The translations under genes were made by a program, and so were the position numbers. Of a stretch of DNA of 64,000 nucleotides, positions 27,924 to 37,583 are shown in pieces. The notes beneath the pieces were generated by a model that was not told the DNA's origin, ran no database searches, and saw only the letters and a list, made by a program, of their open reading frames with translations. Source of the DNA: Flavobacteriaceae bacterium (GTDB lineage: Bacteria > Bacteroidota > Bacteroidia > Flavobacteriales > Flavobacteriaceae); the NCBI GenBank assembly GCA_016649715.1, contig JAENXC010000002.1, positions 224,650-288,649 of the forward strand. The letters are read 5' to 3'. The stretch's first letter is position 1. Every line of letters starts with the position of its first letter.

Positions 27924-29369
27924 ATGAAAAAACTCGCGCTACACTGGAAAATAATCATTGGACTCGTTTTAGGTATAATCTGGGCCTTGCTTTCCAGCAA
28001 AATGGGATGGAGCAATTTTACCATCAATTGGATAGCGCCTTTTGGAACCATATTCATCAATCTTTTAAAATTAATTGCCGTGCCTTTGGTTTTGGTCTCC
28101 ATTATCAGCGGAGTGACGAACATTGGCGACGCATCCAGTTTGGGGCGAATGGGAGGGAAGACCTTGCTTGCTTATTTGTTGACAACGCTGTTTGCGGTCA
28201 GTTTGGGATTGGTTTTGGTAAATGCCATAAAACCCGGAAAATTGATTGATGAACAAAGCAGGATTGACAACCGGATAAGTTATGAAATCTGGGCGGCCTC
28301 CGAAGGACACCCTGTGAAAGATGGAATAAATTATTTACAGGACCCCGCTTTCTTTGAGCGTGCACAGAAAATCACAGATCTTTCGAGAGGTGAATTGAAA
28401 GATGCTTCGGTTACCGAAAAAATGCACACTGCCGAAAAAGCCAAAGAAGGTACACCATTACAGCCTTTAGTAGATTTGGTTCCCGAAAACTTTTTCTATT
28501 CGTTGTCAGACAATGGATTGATGCTCCAAATTATTTTCTTCGGAATATTTTTTGGGATTTGCCTTTTATTGATTCCCAATGAAAAATCGCATCCTGTTAC
28601 AGCCTTTATGGACAGTGCCATGGAAGTATTTTTAAAAATGGTGGATTTGGTAATGCAGGCCGCGCCTTTCTTCGTGTTTGCTTTGTTGGCAGGCGTTGTA
28701 AGCAAGATGGCAGGCGATAATATTGGGAAGGTATACGAAATTTTTAAAGGTTTAAGTTGGTATTCCCTCACTGTGTTTTTGGGATTGATGATAATGATTT
28801 TTATTGTCTATCCTTTATTGTTGAAATTGTTTGTGAAAATAGTGCCCTATAAAGGATTTTTTAAAGCAATGGCACCCGCTCAGACCTTGGCGTTTTCAAC
28901 TTCAAGTAGCGCAGCCACACTGCCCGTAACTATGGAATGTGTAGAAGAAAACCTAGGTGTGGACAAAAAAATAACCAGCTTTGTGTTACCTATTGGCGCT
29001 ACCGTAAATATGGACGGCACTTGTCTTTATCAAGCCGTTGCAGTTGTATTTCTTGCGCAGTTGCATATGATTGACCTCACAATGGGACAACAATTAACAA
29101 TTGTTCTGACCGCTACTTTGGCTTCCATTGGTTCCGCTGCGGTGCCGAGCGCGGGATTGGTGATGCTTATTGTCGTTTTGGAATCGGTTGGGTTGAACCC
29201 AGCTTGGATAGCCATAATCTTCCCAGTAGATAGAATTTTGGATATGTTCCGTACGGTAGTTAATGTTACTGGCGATGCCACGGTTTGTACCATTATTGCC
29301 AAAGGCGAAGGGATGCTCAATTATGAACCCCAAGAAAATCCTTCCGAAACTTTTGATTTGGATTCTTAA
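27924..29369 (+). CDS. Dicarboxylate/amino acid:cation symporter (DAACS)
   Basis: TSSSAATLPVTMECVEENLGV...LPIGATVNMDGTCLYQAVAVVFLAQ...SAAVPSAGLVML. Confidence 0.95.
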   Translation: MKKLALHWKIIIGLVLGIIWALLSSKMGWSNFTINWIAPFGTIFINLLKLIAVPLVLVSIISGVTNIGDASSLGRMGGKTLLAYLLTTLFAVSLGLVLVNAIKPGKLIDEQSRIDNRISYEIWAASEGHPVKDGINYLQDPAFFERAQKITDLSRGELKDASVTEKMHTAEKAKEGTPLQPLVDLVPENFFYSLSDNGLMLQIIFFGIFFGICLLLIPNEKSHPVTAFMDSAMEVFLKMVDLVMQAAPFFVFALLAGVVSKMAGDNIGKVYEIFKGLSWYSLTVFLGLMIMIFIVYPLLLKLFVKIVPYKGFFKAMAPAQTLAFSTSSSAATLPVTMECVEENLGVDKKITSFVLPIGATVNMDGTCLYQAVAVVFLAQLHMIDLTMGQQLTIVLTATLASIGSAAVPSAGLVMLIVVLESVGLNPAWIAIIFPVDRILDMFRTVVNVTGDATVCTIIAKGEGMLNYEPQENPSETFDLDS

Positions 29370-29535
29370 TTTTTAGAGTTATTAATGAATATGTAAAAAT
29401 TTCATTTTTAACAAATTACGTTTTGCACAAAAAAAAAAATTATTAATTTTGATTATTACTTCTCCCCGGCAATAAGTGCCCGATCTAAGTTTTTTTTTGA
29501 CTTTACCTTCTTAGCTATGACTAAATATCATAGTT

Positions 29536-30324
29536 ATGAAAAAATTTATCTTATTATTATGTGCCTGCCTTACCATTGGAAATGTGTTTGGCCAAGTGGG
29601 GATTGGAACCGTAAATCCCACTAATTCTTCAATGCTTGAAGTTAGCAGTACTTCAGATGGCGGGCTTACTTATAAAGGGTTAATGCCGCCAAGAGTAGAA
29701 GTCGCTTCTCAAAGGGATTTGATAAACCCCTCAACAAATGATGCAGGTCTAATGATTTTTGTGGAATCTATTGGATGTCTGCAGATTTGGAACGGAACCA
29801 GTTGGGAAAACATTTATTGTTTGGACACAATTGCTGTGGAACCGTGGATCAATGAGTTTCATTATGACAATATGGGTGGGGACGTTGGGGAGTTTGTAGA
29901 AATTGTTGGACCAGCTGGATTGGATTTAAGCAATTATCGGTTATTATTTTATAATGGAAGTAATGGACAATCCAATTATGGACTAAATTTATCTGGAATT
30001 ATTGATGACGAATCTAACAATTATGGAGCAATAGATTTTTATCCTACATCTATACAAAATGATATGGAAGGCATTGCATTGATTAAATTATCAAATAGTC
30101 AAGTTTTACAATTTATAAGTTATGAAGGAAGTTTTACGGCAACAAATAATGTGGCTAATGGAATGACCTCTATAGATATAGGTGTTGAAGAATCTGACAC
30201 GACTACCCCAATTGGGTTTTCTTTACGATTAACAGGAACCGGAAATACTTATGACGATTTTATCTGGAATGCCCCCGCAAATGACTCTCCGGGAGATTTA
30301 AATGATGGGCAAAATATTAATTAA
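29536..30324 (+). CDS. Secreted protein with lamin-tail-like segment
   Basis: Signal peptide KKFILLLCACLTIGNVFGQ; VGIGTVNPTNSSMLEV; PWINEFHYDNMGGDVGEFVEIVGPAGLDLSNYRLLFYNG. Confidence 0.7.
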   Translation: MKKFILLLCACLTIGNVFGQVGIGTVNPTNSSMLEVSSTSDGGLTYKGLMPPRVEVASQRDLINPSTNDAGLMIFVESIGCLQIWNGTSWENIYCLDTIAVEPWINEFHYDNMGGDVGEFVEIVGPAGLDLSNYRLLFYNGSNGQSNYGLNLSGIIDDESNNYGAIDFYPTSIQNDMEGIALIKLSNSQVLQFISYEGSFTATNNVANGMTSIDIGVEESDTTTPIGFSLRLTGTGNTYDDFIWNAPANDSPGDLNDGQNIN

Positions 30325-30722
30325 AGAAATTTTGTCCTCAATTCCGAAGTGGGAATCATACAGCTCTCCTTCTTCCCAAACCATTTATAGCGGTTACGGG
30401 CGATGAAATCGTACACCGCATTTCTAATGATTTTTGGAACAATCATAAAACCAAAAAGTAGGGGATAAGCGCCCGAAAGCTGTTTGGCAATGTGAAGCGC
30501 CGCCGATGATTTTTCGTAGTGTTTTTCTCCATCAATAAGAATGATGGAATCTACTTTTGAAGTATCAATACTGAATTTTGAAACAAGCTCTTTCCCTATT
30601 TCGCTTTGAAGTGTCGCAAATTTGAAGACATCCTCTTTATCGTGCCGAATAACAAAATTGACCGAGCTATTGCAGAGATTGCAAACACCATCGAAGAGGA
30701 TTATTTTGTAATCATTGACCAT
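30321..30722 (-). CDS. DCC family thiol-disulfide oxidoreductase
   Basis: IILFDGVCNLCNSSVNFVIRHDK (DGVCxxC). Confidence 0.93.
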   Translation of the reverse strand: MVNDYKIILFDGVCNLCNSSVNFVIRHDKEDVFKFATLQSEIGKELVSKFSIDTSKVDSIILIDGEKHYEKSSAALHIAKQLSGAYPLLFGFMIVPKIIRNAVYDFIARNRYKWFGKKESCMIPTSELRTKFL

Positions 30723-30732
30723 AAATTGTTAT

Positions 30733-30878
30733 AAAATTCCAAATTTCAAGCGCCAAATTCCAAATAAAACCCAAAAAACAAATCTCAAAACTTAAAAAGT
30801 ATATATTGAAATTAACCCCTTTGATTTTTGATTTTTTGGAAATTGAGTATTATTTGGAATTTGGAATTTGAATTTTAT
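30733..30878. repeat. Word-like imperfect inverted repeat (ATTCCAAATTTC.. / ..TTTGGAATTTGGAATTTG)
   Basis: Left AAATTCCAAAT words and right ATTTGGAATTTGGAATTT words flanking an A/T-rich centre. Confidence 0.6.
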
Positions 30879-30888
30879 TGCTTTATAA

Positions 30889-33108
30889 CTATACTTTTTC
30901 TAATTCTTCCATGTTAACGTTGGTCGTGAACATTCCGTAATTAACAATTGCCTTATTTTTTTCAATAGTATCAATAGTGCCTATGGCTCTACCGTCTATC
31001 ATTCTAACTCTGTCGCCAATTTTTAATGTAACCTTTGGTTTTGGTGGAGGCAGTTTTTTAGCTATTTCCTTTTCCACCTTTTTTCGTTCGCGGATTACTT
31101 CAACTTTTTGCTCAACTTCTTTAATGATCTTTTGTTCTTTGACTTTTACAGCTTTTTTTACTTTTGGCGCAAGCTTTTTTCGTTTGCTATTTTCAATCAT
31201 TACCAGCTTCATCAATTCGTCAATCAACTGCTTTTTCTGTTTGTTGTTGAAATATTTTTCGGAAAGCGCATCAACTTTCTTCCCCAAACTGATGAGCTTT
31301 TGGTTTGCATCAAACAGTTCTTGGTAGCTCTCAAGTTTGTCCTGTACTTTAGCGTTTACTTCTTCCAGTTGCTTGCCTTCAACGCGAGCTTTTTGCTCTT
31401 CATTTTTTAAAGATTCTGAAGTTTTTCTAAGGTTTGAGCGCTCTTTTTGTAAGTTGGCAATGGTCTTGTCAAAACGCACTTTCCCGCCTTCAATCTTTTT
31501 CTTTGCCCTATTTATAAGGCTGTAGGGAATACCGTTTTTCTGTGCAACTTCAAACGTATAACTGCTTCCGGCTTCGCCCAAATGCAAATGATAGAGCGGT
31601 TCCAACGATTTATTGTCAAACTGCATGTTGGCATTGATCACGTGCGGCAGTTCGTTCGCCAACAGTTTCAAGTTTGTGTAGTGCGTCGTGATTATTCCGA
31701 AAGCTTCCCGCTCGTAAAAAACTTCCAAAAAGGTTTCAGCCAAAGCGCCGCCTAGTTCGGGATCGCTTCCGGTTCCAAATTCATCAATTAAAAAAAGTGT
31801 TTTCTTATCGCACTTTTTTAGGAAATGGTTCATTTTTTTCAAACGATAACTATAGGTGCTCAAATGGTTTTCGATAGATTGGTTATCGCCAATATCTGTC
31901 AAAATCCGTTTAAAAAAACACATTTCGCTTTGTGGCTCAGCGGAGATTAGCAAGCCACTCTGAAGCATAACTTGCAGCAGCCCAACAGTTTTTAGCGTAA
32001 TACTTTTTCCGCCAGCATTTGGTCCAGAGATTACGATTATCCTTTTGTCAGGAACCAATTCAATGCTCTGCGGAAATGTTTTTTCTTTCCGTTTATTGTT
32101 TGAAACCAACAACAGCGGGTGAAACGCCTTTTGAAGTGAAATCCTTTTTTCCGCCTGTCCGCTATTTGCGTGGAAAGTTAGAATTGGTAAAACCCCGTTT
32201 ATTTTCAAAGCGTATTTCGCTTTTGCGTAAAGCACGTCCATCGCTATCAAATATTCCTGATAACTTGACAGCAGCTCGGTATGCGGACGTACAAACTCAG
32301 TCAAAGCTTTTAGAATGCGTTTTATTTCTTCGTCTTCCTCATATAATAGATTACTCAGTTCATTAGCATATTCAAGGGTTTCCTGCGGTTCTATGTAAAC
32401 AATGCTTCCGGTTTTTGAACTGCCCAAAACTGCACCTCTCACTTTTTTTCGGTGCATAGCCTTTACAGCAAGCACTCTTCTGTTTTCAACAACAGACTCG
32501 CGGATTTCATCCAAATAATCGTTTTGTATGTATTGCGAAAGTGCTTTTGTGAAAGAGGAATTGATCTTTCCCTTCACGACATTTAATCTTCTGCGAATCG
32601 TACCGAGTTCCGTAGAGGCATCATCTTTTATTTCGCCGTATTTGTCAACGCGCTTATTTATTTCTTCGGAAATGATTGGGGTGTAGCTTACTTCTTCAGA
32701 AAACGAATTTAAATGAATGTAGAATTCCTCAAATTTTTTAAAGAATTTCAGAAGAATTCGAGTGGTTTCTGAAATAGAAAGAATTTTTCGAAACCCAGAA
32801 ATTTCCAAAGTGCTGTTTTCAATATCGAGCAAACGAAGTTCCCTAAAAATAGGGTCGAAGCCGTGGTTTGGGATTTGGTTGTCGCCCTCAAAAGAAGCGG
32901 TGAATTCCTTGACGCGTTGCAGTTCGGGCTCAATTTCGTCAAAATCGTGAAACGGAATGATGGAAAGCACTTTTTCGCGACCCGGTTCCGTAACGCAGTT
33001 TTCAGAAACTTGGCGCAGCACCGAAGGAAATTCGAGGTCTTCTAAAGTTTTAGTGTCTATACGGGCTTTCCGTTTTATTTCCATTAATTTTACTTTTTCA
33101 ACAATCAT
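30889..33108 (-). CDS. mutS2: Endonuclease MutS2
   Basis: ISGPNAGGKSITLKTVGLLQVMLQSGL...LFLIDEFGTGSDPELGGALAETFLE...ITTHYTNLKLLANE. Confidence 0.9.
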   Translation of the reverse strand: MIVEKVKLMEIKRKARIDTKTLEDLEFPSVLRQVSENCVTEPGREKVLSIIPFHDFDEIEPELQRVKEFTASFEGDNQIPNHGFDPIFRELRLLDIENSTLEISGFRKILSISETTRILLKFFKKFEEFYIHLNSFSEEVSYTPIISEEINKRVDKYGEIKDDASTELGTIRRRLNVVKGKINSSFTKALSQYIQNDYLDEIRESVVENRRVLAVKAMHRKKVRGAVLGSSKTGSIVYIEPQETLEYANELSNLLYEEDEEIKRILKALTEFVRPHTELLSSYQEYLIAMDVLYAKAKYALKINGVLPILTFHANSGQAEKRISLQKAFHPLLLVSNNKRKEKTFPQSIELVPDKRIIVISGPNAGGKSITLKTVGLLQVMLQSGLLISAEPQSEMCFFKRILTDIGDNQSIENHLSTYSYRLKKMNHFLKKCDKKTLFLIDEFGTGSDPELGGALAETFLEVFYEREAFGIITTHYTNLKLLANELPHVINANMQFDNKSLEPLYHLHLGEAGSSYTFEVAQKNGIPYSLINRAKKKIEGGKVRFDKTIANLQKERSNLRKTSESLKNEEQKARVEGKQLEEVNAKVQDKLESYQELFDANQKLISLGKKVDALSEKYFNNKQKKQLIDELMKLVMIENSKRKKLAPKVKKAVKVKEQKIIKEVEQKVEVIRERKKVEKEIAKKLPPPKPKVTLKIGDRVRMIDGRAIGTIDTIEKNKAIVNYGMFTTNVNMEELEKV

Positions 33109-33123
33109 ACAAAAGTAAGGATA

Positions 33124-33789
33124 ATGGAGGTAACAATCGAACCTGGATGGAAGGCGATTTTAAAGGATGAATTTGAAAAACCGTATTTTAAAAATTTAGC
33201 GGAATTCGTAAAAAATGAATATTCTTCAACAAAATGTTTTCCACCGGGAAAGGAGATATTTTCGGCCTTTAACCATACGCCTTTTGAGGAGGTAAAAGTT
33301 GTTATAATAGGGCAGGACCCGTATCACGGACCGGGACAAGCTCACGGTTTGTGTTTTTCTGTTGGGGAAAATGTAGCTGTTCCGCCTTCGCTAAAAAATA
33401 TTTTTGAAGAAATAAAAACCGATATAGGCACTCCAGTTCCGAAAAACGGAAACTTGAAGCGTTGGGCTGACCAAGGCGTTTTATTGCTGAATGCAACCTT
33501 AACGGTTCGGGCAAATCAGGCTGGAAGTCATCAAAATAAAGGTTGGGAGCAATTTACGGATGCCGTAAATGAAAAACTTTCTATGGAAAGAGAAGGATTG
33601 GTCTTCCTACTTTGGGGAGGTCCCGCAAAAAAGAAAGGTGCTAAAATTGACACTTCAAAACATTTGGTGCTAACAAGTGGACATCCTTCGCCATTGGCAG
33701 CAAATAGAGGCTATTGGTTCAGAAATAAACACTTCAGCAAAACAAATGAATATTTAAAACTCAATAGTAAAAAACCTATTGATTGGTAA
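33124..33789 (+). CDS. ung: Uracil-DNA glycosylase
   Basis: VVIIGQDPYHGPGQAHGLCFSV...GVLLLNATLTVRANQAGSHQNKGWEQFTD...LTSGHPSPLAANRGYWFRNKHFSKTN. Confidence 0.97.
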   Translation: MEVTIEPGWKAILKDEFEKPYFKNLAEFVKNEYSSTKCFPPGKEIFSAFNHTPFEEVKVVIIGQDPYHGPGQAHGLCFSVGENVAVPPSLKNIFEEIKTDIGTPVPKNGNLKRWADQGVLLLNATLTVRANQAGSHQNKGWEQFTDAVNEKLSMEREGLVFLLWGGPAKKKGAKIDTSKHLVLTSGHPSPLAANRGYWFRNKHFSKTNEYLKLNSKKPIDW

Positions 33790-33790
33790 T

Positions 33791-33808
33791 ACTTCGACTT
33801 CGCTCAGT
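33791..33808. repeat. Family B dispersed repeat (ACTTCGACTTCGCTCAGT)
   Basis: Immediately after the ung stop codon. Confidence 0.75.
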
Positions 33809-33879
33809 AACCTACAATGGGATAATTTCAATAAATAATAAAGAATAAAAATTAAAGAATAGAAACGGGGAGAAATTTT

Positions 33880-33987
33880 CTATTCTTCTTCTGGTACTTC
33901 GGGTTCGGTTGCGTCATTACAGCTAAACTGCAACAACAAGAAGTTTGTGACTAACAACGCCCCCAAAACGATTAAAAAAGTAGTCAT
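33880..33987 (-). CDS. 35-aa single-TM small protein
   Basis: MTTFLIVLGALLVTNFLLLQFSCNDATEPEVPEEE*; manual translation, below the track length cut-off. Confidence 0.5.
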   Translation of the reverse strand: MTTFLIVLGALLVTNFLLLQFSCNDATEPEVPEEE

Positions 33988-34042
33988 AATACTTGGTTTT
34001 ATATAGACAAGATGCACGTTCCACTTCTGGGTTGCGTAAATA

Positions 34043-34909
34043 TTAAGATTTTTTTTGGAAATTCTGTAAGATGCTGTCTTCCTTGATTTTATTTTTAATT
34101 AAATCGAGCTCCAAGAGTTTTTGTTGAATGTTTTCCAGCTCCTTTGAAGTCAATTGGCGGTCACTCCATTCAGTTAATGAGAGCCACTCGCGCACGTCCT
34201 CTATTTTTTGGCCGTAACGTTTGGAAATCATTTCATCAATATTTGCAAGTGTTTTAAAATTGTCGGTGACGGAATTTATTACTTCCAAAATTGATTTCAC
34301 GCTTTCAGTCTCATTTTCCAAAACATCATTACGAACGGCAATTACAAAACTGGGCCACGGAGTAGGGGATTCGCCTATCAAACGGAAGGTGCCGTTGTCC
34401 ACGTGTGGTTTGGTCATAAATTTTTCCCACATAAAGTAATCGCCGTTTCCTTTGGGAAGTCCTTCCAAAGCACCATCCAAATCTTTAATTACCTTAAAAT
34501 TCAAATCGTTTTTTAAATCCCAATTGAGGTTTTCAGCATTCACGAAAGCCATTAAATGAGAGCCGGAGCCGTAACGACTTATTGCGGCTTCCGTTCCTTT
34601 CAAATCTGAAACTGTTTTATAGTCTGAACTGGCTGCAACGTGGATTCCCCAAAGCAAAGGCGATTTTATAAAAACCTGTACTATCTTGCTATCATTGCCG
34701 TTTATAATATCGCGAACCATTCCTTCGGTAAGAATTACGGCCATATCAATTTTCTTTTCCCGCAGCGCGCGACACATTTGACCCGTTCCGCCCGGATAAT
34801 CTTTCCAACGCAGCTCAATTCCTTTTTCGTTGAATTTCTTGTCGCGAAGTGCAATATACCAGGGCAAGTTGAAATGTTCTGGCACACCGCCGATTAGAAA
34901 TTTTTTCAT
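34043..34909 (-). CDS. Cytoplasmic periplasmic-binding-protein-fold (NMT1/SsuA-like) substrate-binding protein
   Basis: MKKFLIGGVPEHFNLPWYIALRDKKFNEKGIELRWKDYPGGTGQMCRALREKKIDMAVILTEG; no signal peptide. Confidence 0.75.
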   Translation of the reverse strand: MKKFLIGGVPEHFNLPWYIALRDKKFNEKGIELRWKDYPGGTGQMCRALREKKIDMAVILTEGMVRDIINGNDSKIVQVFIKSPLLWGIHVAASSDYKTVSDLKGTEAAISRYGSGSHLMAFVNAENLNWDLKNDLNFKVIKDLDGALEGLPKGNGDYFMWEKFMTKPHVDNGTFRLIGESPTPWPSFVIAVRNDVLENETESVKSILEVINSVTDNFKTLANIDEMISKRYGQKIEDVREWLSLTEWSDRQLTSKELENIQQKLLELDLIKNKIKEDSILQNFQKKS

Positions 34910-35787
34910 GCTACAATTTTTCCCAAAGTGTATTGTATAAGTGCATCTATGGTTTTTGATGCGTCTTTACTGAACGTTCCCGAAGCTCGGTTGGCTACAA
35001 TTGCGTTCATTGAAAGTGCTCGGTGGCCCAGCAATTTGGCCAACCCATACATCGTGGCAGTTTCCATTTCCAAGTTTGTTATTTTTTTCTTTTTGTAGCG
35101 GAAAGTGGTCAGCTTTTCGTTGAGATTTTCATCCTTCAATTTCGCCCGAAGCACACGGCCTTGCGGCCCATAAAATCCGACATTGGTAATGGTTATACCT
35201 TGAATGGTTTTTTCCGAAGTGAACTTTTTGAGCAAAGTTTTATCGGCTTCCACTGCGTAGGGAACCGAATTGTCTGGATTCCACTGCGTGTGGTCTATAA
35301 ACGATTGTGCAAAATCGCGATTGAAAATTTTATCGGTTTTGTCGTAATAGTGCATCACGTTATCTAAACCAATTCCTATAACGCTTATTAAAAAGCTATC
35401 CACTTCAACTTCGGGAGTTAACCCCCCAGAAGTGCCAATTCTAATAATATCAAGCGATGTCAGCTTTTTCTTGACCTGCCGCTTTTCAAAATCAATGTTT
35501 ACCAAAGCGTCGAGTTCATTGAAAACAATGTCAATATTATCCGGGCCAATTCCGGTGGAAATTACGCTAATAGGCTTTCCTTTATAAGTTCCCGTATGTG
35601 TTTTGAATTCGCGATGTTCGGCCTTGGTTTCAATAGTGTCAAAATACTTTGAAACTTCTGCCACACGCCCCGGATCGCCAACGGTTATGATGGTTTGGGC
35701 CAACTGGGAAGGGGCAAGGTCTAAATGATAGATTTTGCCTTCGGGCGTCAATATTAGTTCACTGGGCTTTATGGTTTCTGGTTTCAA
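34906..35787 (-). CDS. Nucleoside phosphorylase
   Basis: IITVGDPGRVAEVSKYFD...VISTGIGPDNIDIVFNELDALV...IRIGTSGGL...EMETATMYGLAKLLGHRALSMNAIVANR. Confidence 0.92.
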   Translation of the reverse strand: MKPETIKPSELILTPEGKIYHLDLAPSQLAQTIITVGDPGRVAEVSKYFDTIETKAEHREFKTHTGTYKGKPISVISTGIGPDNIDIVFNELDALVNIDFEKRQVKKKLTSLDIIRIGTSGGLTPEVEVDSFLISVIGIGLDNVMHYYDKTDKIFNRDFAQSFIDHTQWNPDNSVPYAVEADKTLLKKFTSEKTIQGITITNVGFYGPQGRVLRAKLKDENLNEKLTTFRYKKKKITNLEMETATMYGLAKLLGHRALSMNAIVANRASGTFSKDASKTIDALIQYTLGKIVA

Positions 35788-35922
35788 GTTTCTGGTTTAT
35801 TTTATTGTTTCAAGTTGTAGAAGTTGATAAGTTTAGAAGTATGAAGCAATTATATATTTTTTTTAGAGCTAACCGCCACTGCCAACTACTACTTTATTAT
35901 TTTTGAACACTGAACACTTTTT

Positions 35923-36252
35923 TCAACCACCGACTCGCTTCACTTTAAACCCCTTATCCTTCAAAAACTGCATAATTTTATCGCGATAATCTCCTTGAAT
36001 GATAATTTGTTCATTCTTAAAACTGCCGCCAACGCTCAAAAGTTGTTTTATTTTTTTCGCAAGTATTTTAAAATCTGAATCTGTACCATTGTAACCTTCA
36101 ATGATGGTAATAGGTTTGCCCTTTCGCTTTTCGTATTTGCAAATCAGCGGGTCGGCCTGCATCCAAAGTGTTGATTCTTCCTCTGTTTCAGGAACATCTT
36201 TTGGTTCGTGATCGGGGAATAGGTTTTTTAATTGGTCTTCTAAGGAATTCAA
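35923..36252 (-). CDS. SUI1/YciH family translation initiation factor-like protein
   Basis: KGKPITIIEGYNGTDSDFKILAKKIKQLLSVGGSFKNEQIIIQGDYRDKIMQFLKDKGFKVKRVGG. Confidence 0.92.
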   Translation of the reverse strand: MNSLEDQLKNLFPDHEPKDVPETEEESTLWMQADPLICKYEKRKGKPITIIEGYNGTDSDFKILAKKIKQLLSVGGSFKNEQIIIQGDYRDKIMQFLKDKGFKVKRVGG

Positions 36253-36273
36253 AATTCAAAGTTTAAGATTCAA

Positions 36274-36297
36274 CCCTTCGACTGCGCTCAGGGTGAC
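36274..36297. repeat. Family B dispersed repeat (CCCTTCGACTGCGCTCAGGGTGAC)
   Basis: Intergenic copy. Confidence 0.85.
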
Positions 36298-36351
36298 ACG
36301 TTCGATATTATTTATTTGAAATTTAAACTGCTCACTGCCACTGAACACTGC

Positions 36352-37302
36352 TTACTTTTTTATTAAGCCTATCTCCACCAAACGTTGGTGCAAAAACTCA
36401 CCAGCGGTAATATCACCGTATGCTTTTGGATGTTCAGCGTCAATACATTCTGACATACAGTTTAGTTTCATATCGCTGCGTGGGTGCATAAAGAAAGGGA
36501 TGGAATACCGCGGATTTCCCCATTCCTCACGCGGGGGATTCACGACGCGGTGGATTGTGGAGCGCAGTTTGTCATTGGTATGTCTTTCCAGCATATCGCC
36601 CACGTTTATAACAAGTTCGTCTTCATTCGGGATTGCGTCAATCCATTCGCCGTCTTTGCGCAAAACTTGCAGACCGCCAGCAGAAGCACCCATTAAAAGT
36701 GTGACAAGATTGATATCTCCGTGTGCTCCCGCACGCACAGCCCCTTTAGGCTCTTCAGTAATTGGTGGATAGTGGATAGGGCGAAGAATGCTATTGCCGT
36801 TCGTTGCCCAATGATCAAAATAAAATTCATCCAAACCTAAGTATAATGCCAAAGCGCGAAGTACATAAATACCTGTTTTTTCAAGCATTCGGTAAGCTTC
36901 CATTCCGGTGTGGTTGAAATCGGGCAATTCTTTTACTTGCACGTTTTTTGGATATTCTTCAATTAAGTTAGCATCTGCAGCAGGCACTTGTCCAAAGTGC
37001 CAAAACTCCTTCAAATCGCCTTCTTTCTTGCCTTTTGCGTGTTCTTTTCCGAAGGAAATATAACCGCGCTGCCCACCAAGGCCTTCGATTTCGTATTTCT
37101 TTTTTACTTCCAAAGGAAGTGCAAAAAACCCCTTTATTTCTTTATAGAGTTCATCGACCAAAGCATCGCTGAGGAAGTGGTTTTTAAGTGAAACAAAGCC
37201 TATCTCTTCATAAGCCGAACCAATTTCATCTACAAATTTTTGCTTCCCTTTGGGGTCTCCGGAAAGGAAATCAGCCAAATCTACGCTGGGAATGTTGTTC
37301 AT
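36352..37302 (-). CDS. Isopenicillin N synthase-like 2OG-Fe(II) oxygenase
   Basis: IPSVDLADFLSGD...AHGDINLVTLLMGASAGGLQVLRKDGEWIDAIPNEDELVINVGDMLERHTNDKLRSTIHRVVNP (HxD...H, RxS-like). Confidence 0.92.
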   Translation of the reverse strand: MNNIPSVDLADFLSGDPKGKQKFVDEIGSAYEEIGFVSLKNHFLSDALVDELYKEIKGFFALPLEVKKKYEIEGLGGQRGYISFGKEHAKGKKEGDLKEFWHFGQVPAADANLIEEYPKNVQVKELPDFNHTGMEAYRMLEKTGIYVLRALALYLGLDEFYFDHWATNGNSILRPIHYPPITEEPKGAVRAGAHGDINLVTLLMGASAGGLQVLRKDGEWIDAIPNEDELVINVGDMLERHTNDKLRSTIHRVVNPPREEWGNPRYSIPFFMHPRSDMKLNCMSECIDAEHPKAYGDITAGEFLHQRLVEIGLIKK

Positions 37303-37332
37303 GATTTTTTAATTTTTTAATAACAAAGTCAA

Positions 37333-37437
37333 TTTAGGACGAAAAGACTTAAGACATATGACTAAAACGACTTTTAATTGGAATCTTAATTTAAGAATAT
37401 TTCGTCTTATGTCCTACGTCTTAACGTCCTATGTCAT
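37333..37437. repeat. Word-like imperfect inverted repeat (AGGACGAAAAGACTTAAGACATATGAC / GTCTTATGTCCTACGTCTTAACGTCCTATGTC)
   Basis: Reiterated GAC/GGAC words on the left and GTC/GTCC words on the right. Confidence 0.6.
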
Positions 37438-37533
37438 TTTTAAGGTATAAAACAGATAAACTACTTAATAAGTATGTTTACAAATATACCTAAATGTAAA
37501 AGTTTTTCCTCAGATAAAATTTGCGATAATAAT

Positions 37534-37564
37534 CCTTGCGGATACTTGTTTTTTCCTAATTTTG
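37534..37564 (+). promoter_or_regulatory. Bacteroidetes-type promoter upstream of E1 alpha/beta gene
   Basis: CTTG at 37534-37537, 19-nt spacer, TAATTTTG at 37557-37564. Confidence 0.45.
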
Positions 37565-37583
37565 ATGGTTCTAATAAATTATA

